DNA of 64,000 bases, from assembly GCF_002161065.1 (NCBI RefSeq), contig NZ_NFLV01000006.1, positions 117,858 to 181,857 on the forward strand. Reading direction: 5' to 3'. Shown piece by piece: positions 16,060 through 23,080 of this stretch; within the stretch, counting starts at the first letter, position 1; each line of letters opens with the position of its first letter. The notes under the pieces were generated by a model that was given only the letters and a program-made list of their open reading frames with translations, did not search any database and was not told the DNA's origin. Source of the stretch: Eubacterium sp. An11. GTDB lineage: Bacteria; Bacillota; Clostridia; Lachnospirales; Lachnospiraceae. Made by a program: the position numbers and the translations under genes.

Positions 16060-16308
16060 TTATTCACCTTCCTGCATGTTCTTCAATAATTCCCATGCCA
16101 TCCGGAAGCCTGCCATAAACCCGGTTTTTTCCGCCTCCATACCGTATTCACTGACCATCTCCATAATAGTACCGGAATACTTTACCTTCTGAAGCTCCAA
16201 TTCTTTAATCAGCCCTGTATGTACCTCCTGCATCCCAGCCGAGTCTGGCTTACCGCCGTCCAGCCGCTCCTCATAATACCCCTGAAAGATTTTTTCTAAA
16301 GCGTTCAT
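16060..16308 (-). CDS. Small helical phage protein (DUF6809-like)
   Basis: 82 residues from MNALEKIFQGYYEER, with AAAGGAG upstream. The C-terminal GFMAGFRMAWELLKN segment is like the end of the DUF6809 family; assignment is tentative. Unknown function. Confidence 0.65.
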   Translation of the reverse strand: MNALEKIFQGYYEERLDGGKPDSAGMQEVHTGLIKELELQKVKYSGTIMEMVSEYGMEAEKTGFMAGFRMAWELLKNMQEGE

Positions 16309-16328
16309 TTCTGACTCCTTTCGCATAT

Positions 16329-16628
16329 TTACAGGTCAAACCTGTATGTTCTCACATCTTCCGCCCCGGACAATTTAATGTCTCCATTATGCGTATATGC
16401 TTTACACCGGAAGAACGCTTCACTGTGGTCGAGGGACTCCTCCACTTGATTTTCTTTAATGTTAACCTCTATCACGCACATTTCCCTTATTCCTCTTATC
16501 ACCAAAAACTTACATGCGTCCAAAGGTTTTTTGCAAAGATAAACCACGTTTCCGACAGAATGCTTTATGCATCCGTCTTCCAGGATTTTCTCCATATTTT
16601 CCTCAGTCGTTGCATGATAAAATTTCAC
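16329..16628 (-). CDS. Small ADP-ribosyltransferase-like protein (tentative)
   Basis: GTG start at 16628 with GGAGG upstream; 99 residues. The opening FYHATTEENMEKILEDGCI followed by VVYLCKKPLDACKFL recalls the ART/RES-type fold, in which a YH.T motif binds NAD and an L/V-YL strand follows. DHSEAFFRCKAYTHNGDI lies where the third catalytic element could be. If it is active it could modify host or phage targets, but no catalytic Glu can be fixed by eye. Confidence 0.45.
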   Translation of the reverse strand: MKFYHATTEENMEKILEDGCIKHSVGNVVYLCKKPLDACKFLVIRGIREMCVIEVNIKENQVEESLDHSEAFFRCKAYTHNGDIKLSGAEDVRTYRFDL

Positions 16629-17068
16629 TGCCTTACCTCCATTTCGTTTCCGAGCATCATTATCACGATTCGTTTCAGGAATACATTTTCTGCTTTTATT
16701 TGCTCATATTTCTGCTGAATCTTTTCAAGCTTCTTGGATTTTTCCTGTAATTTTGTCCGATTCTCATATCTCGCATCGCTGCACCATTTTGTGATGGTCG
16801 CCTTTGATACGCCGTAACGCGCAATAATCTGCGGAGTAGTCCAACCTTCTTCCATTTTCAATTTGACCACCATTTTCTTGAATTCTGGACTATATCTCTT
16901 CTTATGGTCGTGATTCGGTTCTACACAGTGTCCAGCCGGCCACATCTCTTTCTTTTCCTCTTCTCCTGCTTCCTGCCTTTCTTCTCCTGCACTTAATTGC
17001 GCCGGTTCCGTCAACTCGTCAATCTGCTCCAGAATATCAAACAATCTTTTTCTGTACTCTTTATTCAT
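16625..17068 (-). CDS. Helix-turn-helix protein with transposase-type HTH
   Basis: 147 residues. The middle (KKRYSPEFKKMVVKLKMEEG, then WTTPQIIARYGVSKATITKW) is an IS3/IS911 OrfA-like HTH. It is followed by a coiled-coil leucine-rich stretch (LQEKSKKLEKIQQKYEQI). No inverted repeats and no OrfB are present, so this is a phage DNA-binding protein rather than an insertion sequence. It overlaps the next gene by 4 nt. Confidence 0.75.
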   Translation of the reverse strand: MNKEYRKRLFDILEQIDELTEPAQLSAGEERQEAGEEEKKEMWPAGHCVEPNHDHKKRYSPEFKKMVVKLKMEEGWTTPQIIARYGVSKATITKWCSDARYENRTKLQEKSKKLEKIQQKYEQIKAENVFLKRIVIMMLGNEMEVRQ

Positions 17069-17083
17069 AGGCTTTTCTCCTCT

Positions 17084-17275
17084 CTACTGCTCAACAATCA
17101 CAAAGCACTTTTTTATCTCTTCCAGATCATGGCAGCAATCTCCGCCTGGGTATCTGTAAATCCCCATATAATCCCCGTCAAATAATGGCTGACACCCCAC
17201 CAGCGTTGCCGGGTAACCGCCGTTCCCTATAATCTTCAACGGCCAGCCATCTTTTCTCATATCATCAACTGGCAT
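17084..17275 (-). CDS. Small hypothetical protein, 63 aa
   Basis: ATG at 17275 after GAGGAGG. Contains GWPLKIIGNGGYPATLVGC and a CC pair (GGDCCHDL). Unknown function. Confidence 0.6.
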   Translation of the reverse strand: MPVDDMRKDGWPLKIIGNGGYPATLVGCQPLFDGDYMGIYRYPGGDCCHDLEEIKKCFVIVEQ

Positions 17276-17498
17276 TTTCCTGATTCCTCCTCTGTTTTCT
17301 TATCTTCTGGCAGACTCCCGTACCTCCAGGGACACGGATTGTAGTTCCGTGAAGGATTTCGTTTCCTGCCGTGGATGAATATGCGATTGGGTGCGTACTG
17401 TTCAAGCGGCCTCGCACGCTCCGCCGGAGGGTTTCTTTCTGGCCCTGCCTTTCCCTATCTGATTTCTCCTTAAAACCAGCAAACCTGTTATCCATCAT
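17265..17498 (-). CDS. Uncertain small basic protein
   Basis: 77-codon frame with an Arg/Lys-rich product and no clear ribosome site. It fills a gap between two likely genes, but the composition is odd and it may not be expressed. Confidence 0.3.
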   Translation of the reverse strand: MMDNRFAGFKEKSDRERQGQKETLRRSVRGRLNSTHPIAYSSTAGNEILHGTTIRVPGGTGVCQKIRKQRRNQENAS

Positions 17499-17507
17499 TG
17501 AGCATTT

Positions 17508-17660
17508 TCAGGCGTTCTCTGCTCTATATTTACCGCCTCCGGCTTTCTCATTAAAAACCGGCAAAACCTGTTGACCAATACCAATCGCTGTCCTCTGACT
17601 TCTTCCTGCGGACTTGGAACCGCTATACAGTGCATTACAGCGCCGAAACGTATCCGACAT
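17508..17660 (-). CDS. Small basic protein, 50 aa
   Basis: The ATG at 17660 overlaps the stop of the upstream gene (TGATG), so translation is probably coupled. Product MSDTFRRCNALYSGSKSAGR... is basic with no recognised motif. Confidence 0.4.
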   Translation of the reverse strand: MSDTFRRCNALYSGSKSAGRSQRTAIGIGQQVLPVFNEKAGGGKYRAENA

Positions 17661-17827
17661 CATTTTAAATTAAAAACTACCTGTTTCCCATTTTCAATAA
17701 ATACGGGATATTCGTTTTTTCTCTTTTTGAATCCTTTTCTTGCTACCCTTTCAGCTTGTTTCATGTCTTGTGTTTGCCCGATCTTATGGCACCTTCCATA
17801 ATAATCGACTTCAAATACTGTATACAT
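17660..17827 (-). CDS. Small protein, 55 aa
   Basis: ATG at 17827 after GAAAGGAAG. MYTVFEVDYYGRCHKIGQTQ, then KRKNEYPVFIENGKQVVFN, reads like a compact beta protein. A CCGG-rich hairpin (17841-17865) sits directly before its ribosome site. Confidence 0.7.
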   Translation of the reverse strand: MYTVFEVDYYGRCHKIGQTQDMKQAERVARKGFKKRKNEYPVFIENGKQVVFNLK

Positions 17828-17840
17828 ATTCTTCCTTTCT

Positions 17841-17865
17841 CCCGGCTTTACCCGGCCGGGGCGGG
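17841..17865 (-). promoter_or_regulatory. CCGG-rich leader hairpin, copy A
   Basis: The mRNA leader holds CCCGCCCCGGCCGGGT then GCCGGGAGAAAGG, which can fold just before the ribosome site. A close relative lies at 18143-18169, before the next gene upstream. Confidence 0.4.
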
Positions 17866-17892
17866 ACTATGCGTTTCTATTACGCGTCTGTT

Positions 17893-18129
17893 TTAGATAT
17901 AATCATAAATTCTCTCAAGACTTCGAGTTGTGAGCTTTTTAAGATAATCTAATGAGTAATCCGGCTGGATTTTCAGAATGTCTTCAATCAAGCTTTCCTT
18001 GTAGCTTTTTAATCTGTTCTTTTCATCTTCCACTTTCTCCGCCTCTTCGGCGTGCCTCTTTTCCATATGCCTGAAATATATTTCCTTCTCCTGCGGAGTC
18101 ATTCCCATTGTGATTTCATTGATATTCAT
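17893..18129 (-). CDS. Small coiled-coil protein, 78 aa
   Basis: ATG at 18129 with GAAAGGA upstream. After MNINEITMGMTPQEK the protein is a charged helix (HMEKRHAEEAEKVEDEKNRL) and a short C-terminal helical part. Function unknown. Confidence 0.6.
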   Translation of the reverse strand: MNINEITMGMTPQEKEIYFRHMEKRHAEEAEKVEDEKNRLKSYKESLIEDILKIQPDYSLDYLKKLTTRSLERIYDYI

Positions 18130-18142
18130 ACGTATCCTTTCT

Positions 18143-18169
18143 CCCGATCATCACCCGGACCGGAGCGGG
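18143..18169 (-). promoter_or_regulatory. CCGG-rich leader hairpin, copy B
   Basis: CCCGCTCCGGTCCGGGT then GATCGGGAGAAAGG. Same frame of bases and position as copy A, directly ahead of a ribosome site. Confidence 0.4.
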
Positions 18170-18218
18170 ATGTGATTAATAAACTTTTACAAACCGTTTC
18201 ACTCTCTTACACCCTCCT

Positions 18219-18362
18219 TTATGCGATTGCTAAAATTGCACTATTCTGGCTTTCCATGATATGAGCAAATTTCTCTGCGGTCATTGTCCCGGCCTCTGTT
18301 TCCTTTTTGATAACCTCTGCGGTTGCATCCATGATATTTCTGATTTTTTCTTCTCTTGTCAT
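18219..18362 (-). CDS. Small protein, 47 aa
   Basis: ATG at 18362 after AAAGGGAG. MTREEKIRNIMDATAEVIKK, then TAEKFAHIMESQNSA, is all-helical. It is the first gene downstream of the 18.43-kb promoter. Unknown function. Confidence 0.65.
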   Translation of the reverse strand: MTREEKIRNIMDATAEVIKKETEAGTMTAEKFAHIMESQNSAILAIA

Positions 18363-18381
18363 TCTTATCTCCCTTTCCTCG

Positions 18382-18449
18382 ACTCGTTTTATTGTGTTTT
18401 GTAACTCGTTTTATTGAGTTTAATATAACACGTGTAGATAGTCTGTCAA
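18382..18449 (-). promoter_or_regulatory. Left-arm promoter with two operators (18.43 kb)
   Basis: -35 TTGACA (18444-18449), 16-bp spacer, -10 TATATT (18422-18427), minus strand. Operators ACTCGTTTTATTGAGT (18404-18419) and ACTCGTTTTATTGTGT (18382-18397) are 22 bp apart just downstream. It faces away from the lipoprotein gene. Confidence 0.8.
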
Positions 18450-18501
18450 TACCCTTTTTTACTTTTTCTGAGTTTTTTCAAAAGTAACACTCAATTTATT
18501 G

Positions 18502-18550
18502 TAGTTTAAAATAATCATGTATTATGATATTATTTTTTATAAAAAAGGAG
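18502..18550 (+). promoter_or_regulatory. Promoter of the lipoprotein gene
   Basis: -35-like TTGTAG, 18-bp spacer, -10 TATGAT, then AAAGGAG 9 nt before the ATG. No full operator palindrome overlaps it, which fits expression in the lysogen. Confidence 0.5.
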
Positions 18551-18559
18551 TTCTTGTAT

Positions 18560-19570
18560 ATGAAAAAATTAAATTTTATTATTACCCCCCCCCACAATAT
18601 TTTTTGTAATAAAACAATAAAAAAAGTTATTATATATTCTTCTATAACGTTGTGTCTTTTTTTATCTGCTTGTGGGCGCACATCTCAATCTCCAGAAGAT
18701 AATACTTCTTCAGAAATTTCGTCTACGGAACTTTCCCCAGAAGGTAATATATCTTCATCGGAATCTAACGCCTCTCCAAATACGCAATTGAAAGACATAT
18801 CGCAATACATCTCATCGGTTTTTCCTAATGCCGAAATTACTACCGATGAAAATAGTATGAATATTGATTTGAGCGATTGTTATACTTCCTCATCCACTGA
18901 ATATGTGCAAGAAGTTCTGTCTGCTTGCGCTTATATTTTAGGAACCAGTGGATTTGAGAACGAGTTTTCAAATATTTCATTTGGGTATAATTGTGACAAA
19001 GTGTTTATGGCATTGACTATTACGGATTTTAAAAGTATTTCAGATTTTACATCCACTTTATTTTGCACTGGGGAAGATGCAAACCACGTAACAGCATTTA
19101 ATATTCTATACGATAAAATTTTTTATAACCATGACACAAAAAACAAACAGTTAATTGCACAAGGAGATCTCGCAAAACAATACGGGATTGACGGCGGGGA
19201 TTCTGTTGCGGAACGCCAACCAGAGGATGATTTATGGTTTTATTCATCATTCAATGGCTCCATCATCCATGAATTGCAGGAATCGACATATGTTATTAAT
19301 TATAGATACGATACAGAGGATACCTATTCTTATGGTCAATCCGTTGGAAATGACATTAACAACGCTGCAAAAAATTTAAGAACTTATTTAAGCAAATCGG
19401 AATTATTATCGTTTGATAAAATACTGATTATTTGTTTTGATGGGGAGTCCAATAATGCATATAGCAGATATAGTCTTGAAAAAAATAATAACGGTTCTTG
19501 GTATGTGGGAGAATATGAGATAGGTGATGAAAAATTCAAAGAAGGATTAGAAAGTGTTTTGGGTAATTGA
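18560..19570 (+). CDS. Secreted lipoprotein, prophage 'moron'
   Basis: 336 residues. A basic start, a hydrophobic stretch (VIIYSSITLCLFLSACG) and a lipobox LSAC with Cys38 mark a lipoprotein anchored on the outer face of the membrane. A Ser/Pro/Glu-rich linker follows (about 40-72). The rest is a soluble domain I do not recognise. The gene is AT-rich, on the opposite strand to its neighbours, and has its own promoter, all typical of a lysogenic-conversion gene. Nine C (18585-18593) lie at codons 9-12, ahead of the lipobox; a slip there would abolish the protein. A role in superinfection exclusion is only a guess. Confidence 0.8.
   Translation: MKKLNFIITPPHNIFCNKTIKKVIIYSSITLCLFLSACGRTSQSPEDNTSSEISSTELSPEGNISSSESNASPNTQLKDISQYISSVFPNAEITTDENSMNIDLSDCYTSSSTEYVQEVLSACAYILGTSGFENEFSNISFGYNCDKVFMALTITDFKSISDFTSTLFCTGEDANHVTAFNILYDKIFYNHDTKNKQLIAQGDLAKQYGIDGGDSVAERQPEDDLWFYSSFNGSIIHELQESTYVINYRYDTEDTYSYGQSVGNDINNAAKNLRTYLSKSELLSFDKILIICFDGESNNAYSRYSLEKNNNGSWYVGEYEIGDEKFKEGLESVLGN
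18585..18593 (+). repeat. Poly-C(9) tract in the lipoprotein coding start
   Basis: Nine consecutive C at codons 9-12 of an AT-rich gene. Such tracts are prone to slipped-strand length change. Confidence 0.9.
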
Positions 19571-19894
19571 TATCACATACAGCTCACTTTATCGCTTTGC
19601 AGTACCGTGGCGCAAATTTGTCAGCCATTGGCTGTCAATTGGCTGGCTCAGATTTAGGTTTAGATTAAGATTAAGTATTAGATAATAATATATGGTCAAA
19701 CTTCCTGGTGTATATCAGATTTATCTCCAAAAATGAGCAGGGACAAATTGGCTTACAAGAGGCTTTACAACGGCTCTCCGAGATAGAGTATTAGAGATAG
19801 AGTATTAAATTTAGTATTATATATATATGCTCATTTACTCCGGCTTTTCCAGGCTTAATCGCAGGAAAACACCAAATTTACACTGGACAGTATA
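19571..19894. other. AT-rich gap without a convincing gene
   Basis: About 320 bp hold no supported coding frame. Degenerate AT repeats occur: a GATTAAG..TATTAGATAATAA block near 19660-19695 and a perfect tandem pair of GAGATAGAGTATTA (19780-19793 and 19794-19807). It may be a decayed insertion. The promoter of an antisense RNA follows. Confidence 0.5.
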
Positions 19895-19923
19895 TTGAAA
19901 TCCTCATCTGCATATGCTATAAT
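19895..19923 (+). promoter_or_regulatory. Promoter for antisense RNA, copy 2
   Basis: -35 TTGAAA (19895-19900), 17-bp spacer, -10 TATAAT (19918-19923), reading towards the toxin-unit hairpin. Confidence 0.7.
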
Positions 19924-19929
19924 GCCGAT

Positions 19930-20015
19930 AGGCTAAGAGAAATGAGGTATCCATGCTGGACACCAACAAAAACCCCAGTGTTGCCGCACTGGGGTTTTCT
20001 ATGCCGTTTTTTATG
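19930..20015 (+). ncRNA. Candidate antisense RNA to toxin-like peptide, copy 2
   Basis: From the promoter at 19895-19923 an RNA would begin near 19930 and stop after the hairpin and the T-run GCCGTTTTTT (end near 20011). It overlaps the 3' part of the minus-strand peptide mRNA, as in copy 1. Ends are estimates. Confidence 0.5.
19969..19998. terminator. Bidirectional hairpin terminator, copy 2 of toxin unit
   Basis: A perfect 12-bp stem (AAAACCCCAGTG / CACTGGGGTTTT) with a 6-nt loop. On the minus strand GGGGTTTTTG gives the T-run. Confidence 0.8.
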
Positions 20016-20040
20016 GTGGCTTATGCCATAGGCTGATTAC

Positions 20041-20130
20041 CTACTTTTCGTCGTTGTCCAACCATCTGCAGATGAGATGGCTAATCACACCTGCCACGAC
20101 AGCGATAATAAGAGATATGAGGAACTCCAT
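20041..20130 (-). CDS. Small hydrophobic type I toxin-like peptide, copy 2 (29 aa)
   Basis: ATG at 20130 follows AGAAAGGGGGCG, nearly the same leader as copy 1. The peptide starts MEFLISLIIAVVAGVISHL and ends CRWLDNDEK: one membrane helix and a charged tail. It shares length, VIS motif, WLD.D end, downstream hairpin and convergent antisense promoter with copy 1 at 4111-4200. The -10 TATAAT of its own promoter (20178-20183) lies just past the lysozyme stop codon. Confidence 0.7.
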   Translation of the reverse strand: MEFLISLIIAVVAGVISHLICRWLDNDEK

Positions 20131-20196
20131 ACTGTACGCCCCCTTTCTGTTACCAGATTTGGGGAGGTAACAGGCGAATTATAACATACTCATCTG

Positions 20197-20880
20197 CTAT
20201 TTTCCATCCCACTCATTCAGATTATCCGGCTTTTTGAGGTCGCCGGTCTGTGCCAGTGCGAACATCGCCGGTTTAAGTCCCTTCCAGTTTTCTGCGGCAA
20301 TCTTTCGCAAATTATTTTCACCAGCTCCAAATCCTCTGTTATGGAGAAATTCATTCAAGTTTTTTGCACTTTTATTGTTGCTAAAAAATCCCTTTTTCTT
20401 GATATCTTTCACTTCTTTTTCCTCCGTTTCTGACATAGGTGTTAAAAATAATTTCCGTTCCGCTTCCCGGCGGCGTGTCAATCCGCGGTATATGGTTCCG
20501 CCGGCTTTGTTGTATTCCAACATCTTGTTGGCAATAGTGTCGCGGCTCCGGGCTCCATTTGCCGTGAGCTGGTCAATCGACCCGATATTGTATGCAAATG
20601 ATGTCAATGCATCAATCTCATTTTGACTCCAGCCGTACTTATCATCGTACTTCATGACCAGCGGCAGATACTTCTGATTGAGAGATTCCTCCAGCCACTT
20701 TTCTGCGGTAGACTGCGATATTTTTAAGCCACGTTTGATAGTTGTCCCAGTGATAGATTTATCTGCATTGGTGATGCCATATCCGATAGTCCAGACGCCC
20801 ACTTCATCTTGGTACGCTGTCAGGCGACAACCTTCAAATTCTTTTATCAAGTCAATTCCTTTGTCACTTATTTTTGCCAT
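20197..20880 (-). CDS. Endolysin, GH24 phage lysozyme
   Basis: The start MAKISDKGIDLIKEFEG has AGGAGGG upstream. The GH24 domain covers about residues 1-150: the catalytic Glu is in KEFEGCRLTAYQDEVG and the WTIGYG motif follows; later NQNEIDALTSFAYNIG-type and TRRREAERKLF motifs fit T4/P22-type lysozymes. It cleaves the MurNAc-GlcNAc bond of peptidoglycan. The last 75 residues (NEFLHNRGFGAGENNLRKIA...) are a separate small domain, perhaps for wall binding. There is no signal peptide, so it needs the holin. It lies at the end of the late operon. Confidence 0.92.
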   Translation of the reverse strand: MAKISDKGIDLIKEFEGCRLTAYQDEVGVWTIGYGITNADKSITGTTIKRGLKISQSTAEKWLEESLNQKYLPLVMKYDDKYGWSQNEIDALTSFAYNIGSIDQLTANGARSRDTIANKMLEYNKAGGTIYRGLTRRREAERKLFLTPMSETEEKEVKDIKKKGFFSNNKSAKNLNEFLHNRGFGAGENNLRKIAAENWKGLKPAMFALAQTGDLKKPDNLNEWDGK

Positions 20881-21376
20881 AGTTTCCCTCCTCTTCTGCG
20901 AACGTCCAATCCGTAGCGAAAACATCTTCTTGCGATGCATTCCATGGAATGCTTCTGGCGCCATTCGTTTGTGCTATAAATGGCCCAACCTCTATGAGAT
21001 TAAGATCGGGTCTGGAAACATTAGAAAATTCCCAGCTCTGGGCCTCGGCAGCTTTGATGCAAATATTTCCATTCCATGATCTGCGTCTGAGGCCGAATCC
21101 TCTCTTCAAATATTTGAGAGCTGTATCAAACCCGAAAGAGGGGGTACCACCCAACACAGTACAATTACCTTCGTATGCTGGAATCCATTCATCAGATGCC
21201 ACATTTTTCAGGGTGTATTCCACTCTCTGGGTATCCCTTATGTCCATGACTTCTCCGTCTCTCATATGCATCATGACTGTTTTCTTTTCATTGTCCCAGC
21301 ACCAATATCCACCCCACGAAGGCAGCTTCATCTTGTCCCCTTTTTTCATCAACTGTAATGCCTGGTCAAATTTCAA
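20864..21376 (-). CDS. Tandem DUF2829 protein, Tad2-like anti-Thoeris candidate
   Basis: TTG start at 21376 with GGGAGG 8 nt upstream; 170 residues. Two repeats of the DUF2829 fold are seen. Domain 1 (about 1-70) reads FDQALQLMKKGDKMKLPSWG and ends NVASDEWIPAY. Domain 2 (about 80-160) reads FDTALKYLKRGFGLRRRSWNG and ends WNASQEDVFATDW, the family signature. DUF2829 includes Tad2, a phage protein that binds the signal molecule of Thoeris immunity and so blocks defence. Most Tad2 proteins are single-domain; this one is a fusion of two. It overlaps the lysozyme gene and lies between it and a C39-like peptidase. Anti-defence function is inferred from the family. Confidence 0.8.
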   Translation of the reverse strand: MKFDQALQLMKKGDKMKLPSWGGYWCWDNEKKTVMMHMRDGEVMDIRDTQRVEYTLKNVASDEWIPAYEGNCTVLGGTPSFGFDTALKYLKRGFGLRRRSWNGNICIKAAEAQSWEFSNVSRPDLNLIEVGPFIAQTNGARSIPWNASQEDVFATDWTFAEEEGNYGKNK

Positions 21377-21391
21377 TCTTCTCGCCTCCCT

Positions 21392-21934
21392 CTACTTCTT
21401 CCGCACGACTACGCAGCCGCCGTACCATGAGTCACTGCAGCGTTTTCGGATTTCCTGGGCTACTGTGACCGTCTTGTATTTCCCGTTGGAAAATCTGACG
21501 ACCTTTTTTCCGTTCCACATTAATACCGCCGTGTGGATCGGGTTCCGCTCCGTGAACAAAGTCATATGCCCGGCTTTCAGGGCTTTCTTCATTTTCTCCT
21601 TTGTGATTTTTTTGTAAAATTTTGCCGGGGTGTCCGGCGCCAGCCGATTGATTGCTTTGCAGATAATCTCCAAATTATAGTTTTTGCGATTACCTTTGTC
21701 ATAATTGACTTGCAGGTATTTTAAACACTGCGCCATAGATTTCTTAACACCCACAAAGCGCAGGCCCATGTAAAACGCAGCAATGATACATCCTTTTGAC
21801 CGGATGTAACTATTATCAAAATCATATTGGGACGGCAACGGGATTACCAGCCCGTCTGATAATTTGATCTTATACGGGTATATTTTCTTTCGCTTCTCAT
21901 TTTTTACTGGTCTTATTTCAAATAATTTTTTCAC
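21392..21934 (-). CDS. C39-like papain-fold cysteine peptidase
   Basis: 180 residues, no signal peptide. A likely catalytic Cys is in RSKGCIIAAFYMGLRF (about residue 49) and the partner His in ERNPIHTAVLMWNGKKVVRF (about residue 140), the usual spacing of the peptidase C39-like fold. Two further Cys lie near the end (RKRCSDSWYGGC). It sits in the lysis/host-interaction block between holin and Tad2-like gene. It may be a second wall hydrolase or a host-factor protease; substrate unknown. Confidence 0.65.
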   Translation of the reverse strand: MKKLFEIRPVKNEKRKKIYPYKIKLSDGLVIPLPSQYDFDNSYIRSKGCIIAAFYMGLRFVGVKKSMAQCLKYLQVNYDKGNRKNYNLEIICKAINRLAPDTPAKFYKKITKEKMKKALKAGHMTLFTERNPIHTAVLMWNGKKVVRFSNGKYKTVTVAQEIRKRCSDSWYGGCVVVRKK

Positions 21935-21986
21935 CGACTCACCTCCAAAAAAAGCGGCGAGGATAAATTCCCGCCGCCCATGTACA

Positions 21987-22298
21987 TTATTTTGATTTAT
22001 TCAATTTCATCTGTGTGACAGCCTGCATCACTTTATCATAGCCAACCATGGCACATAACCATGACAGTAATACCAGGGCAATCAGCATGACTGCCATTTT
22101 GGAATTCAGTAGTGCATCTGTCATGATAATATATCCGGCATCGACGCATACTGCCAATACCGTTGCCACGGCTCCGGACATCAGGTTTGCATTGCATTTC
22201 ATTCCTACACTGTCCAGCACTTTTTTAATGGCCTCCGTGAAAAGCCCTGTCAGTACAGACACCGCCAGCATTAAAAATAAAAACACATCTACGCTCAT
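21987..22298 (-). CDS. Holin
   Basis: 103 residues with three hydrophobic segments (about 4-22, 40-60, 66-85; for example MAVMLIALVLLSWLCAMVGY) and a short Lys-rich tail. Size, place before the endolysin and membrane layout fit a phage holin that makes lesions in the membrane for lysozyme release. Confidence 0.8.
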   Translation of the reverse strand: MSVDVFLFLMLAVSVLTGLFTEAIKKVLDSVGMKCNANLMSGAVATVLAVCVDAGYIIMTDALLNSKMAVMLIALVLLSWLCAMVGYDKVMQAVTQMKLNKSK

Positions 22299-22447
22299 TC
22301 TTATAATCTCCCTTCGTAATAATGATTATGACCGCCATATAGCCCCGTGCGGCGTTTCTAATGGTTTTGTCCTTAAATCCTATGCCTTTAACTTCAAAAC
22401 ATCTGTATGAGTCTATCTCCGAGCATTTACTTAACTTAATGAGTAAA

Positions 22448-23002
22448 TCATTTTCTGCTCTGCATCAATTCAGATATCCGAGCGGTCTCGTGCATCGGTA
22501 TCACTTCCAGATCATTCATGGCAGGCTGCACCTCGGTATGTACATAACCATTGCCTTTTAACTCTTCGTAGTCTTTGAAAATCTTCCAAAAAGCCTCTGC
22601 CTCCATTTCTGACCATGCCTTCAACGGATTTTTTTCCATGCTAGTGTAATACCGATACGACTGTAGGAGCCGGTCCCGGAGCTTGTTTCTTTCCCTGCGC
22701 TGTATCTCGTCTTCCAGGCTTTGCAGACGCTGTATCGTTTCCTTCTGGGATTCTCTCAGGTCTTCAATGGCACCTGTAAACCTCCTCTGGATATCTACAG
22801 ACTGTTGATGCCAGGCAGGATATTTCTTTGCCTGGTCGATCACGTCTTGTATCTGCTCATCCTTATTTTTTTCCCGGATAGCCTTGTCGGAAAAATATGC
22901 TTCCACTTTCTTGTAACACAGATACAAAAATATAAGCGCCCCAATAACAGCGACCGCCCAACTTATGCTATGGTCGCCAAATAATTGTAAAAAATATTCC
23001 AT
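22448..23002 (-). CDS. Single-span membrane protein with coiled coil
   Basis: 184 residues. One N-terminal membrane helix (WAVAVIGALIFLYLCYK, about 15-31) is followed by a long charged coiled coil (about 40-120, including AIEDLRESQKETIQRLQSLE) and a soluble tail. It is next to the holin, so a holin partner or spanin-like or tail-associated role is possible; none can be shown. Confidence 0.6.
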   Translation of the reverse strand: MEYFLQLFGDHSISWAVAVIGALIFLYLCYKKVEAYFSDKAIREKNKDEQIQDVIDQAKKYPAWHQQSVDIQRRFTGAIEDLRESQKETIQRLQSLEDEIQRRERNKLRDRLLQSYRYYTSMEKNPLKAWSEMEAEAFWKIFKDYEELKGNGYVHTEVQPAMNDLEVIPMHETARISELMQSRK

Positions 23003-23080
23003 CTTCTTTTTGCCCTCCCGTTTTTATGTATGTGATGTCCCCCTCTGGTCCTGCCCGACGGTCAATCCGCGCCTGAGGCT

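Noticed and set aside
16625..17068. Transposase OrfA-like protein as sign of an insertion sequence.
   Set aside because: No OrfB, inverted repeats or target duplication; it is packed in the operon like its neighbours, so it is treated as a phage HTH protein.
19780..19807. Tandem 14-bp repeat GAGATAGAGTATTA considered as CRISPR or iteron array.
   Set aside because: Only two copies and no spacer pattern; no replication gene beside it.
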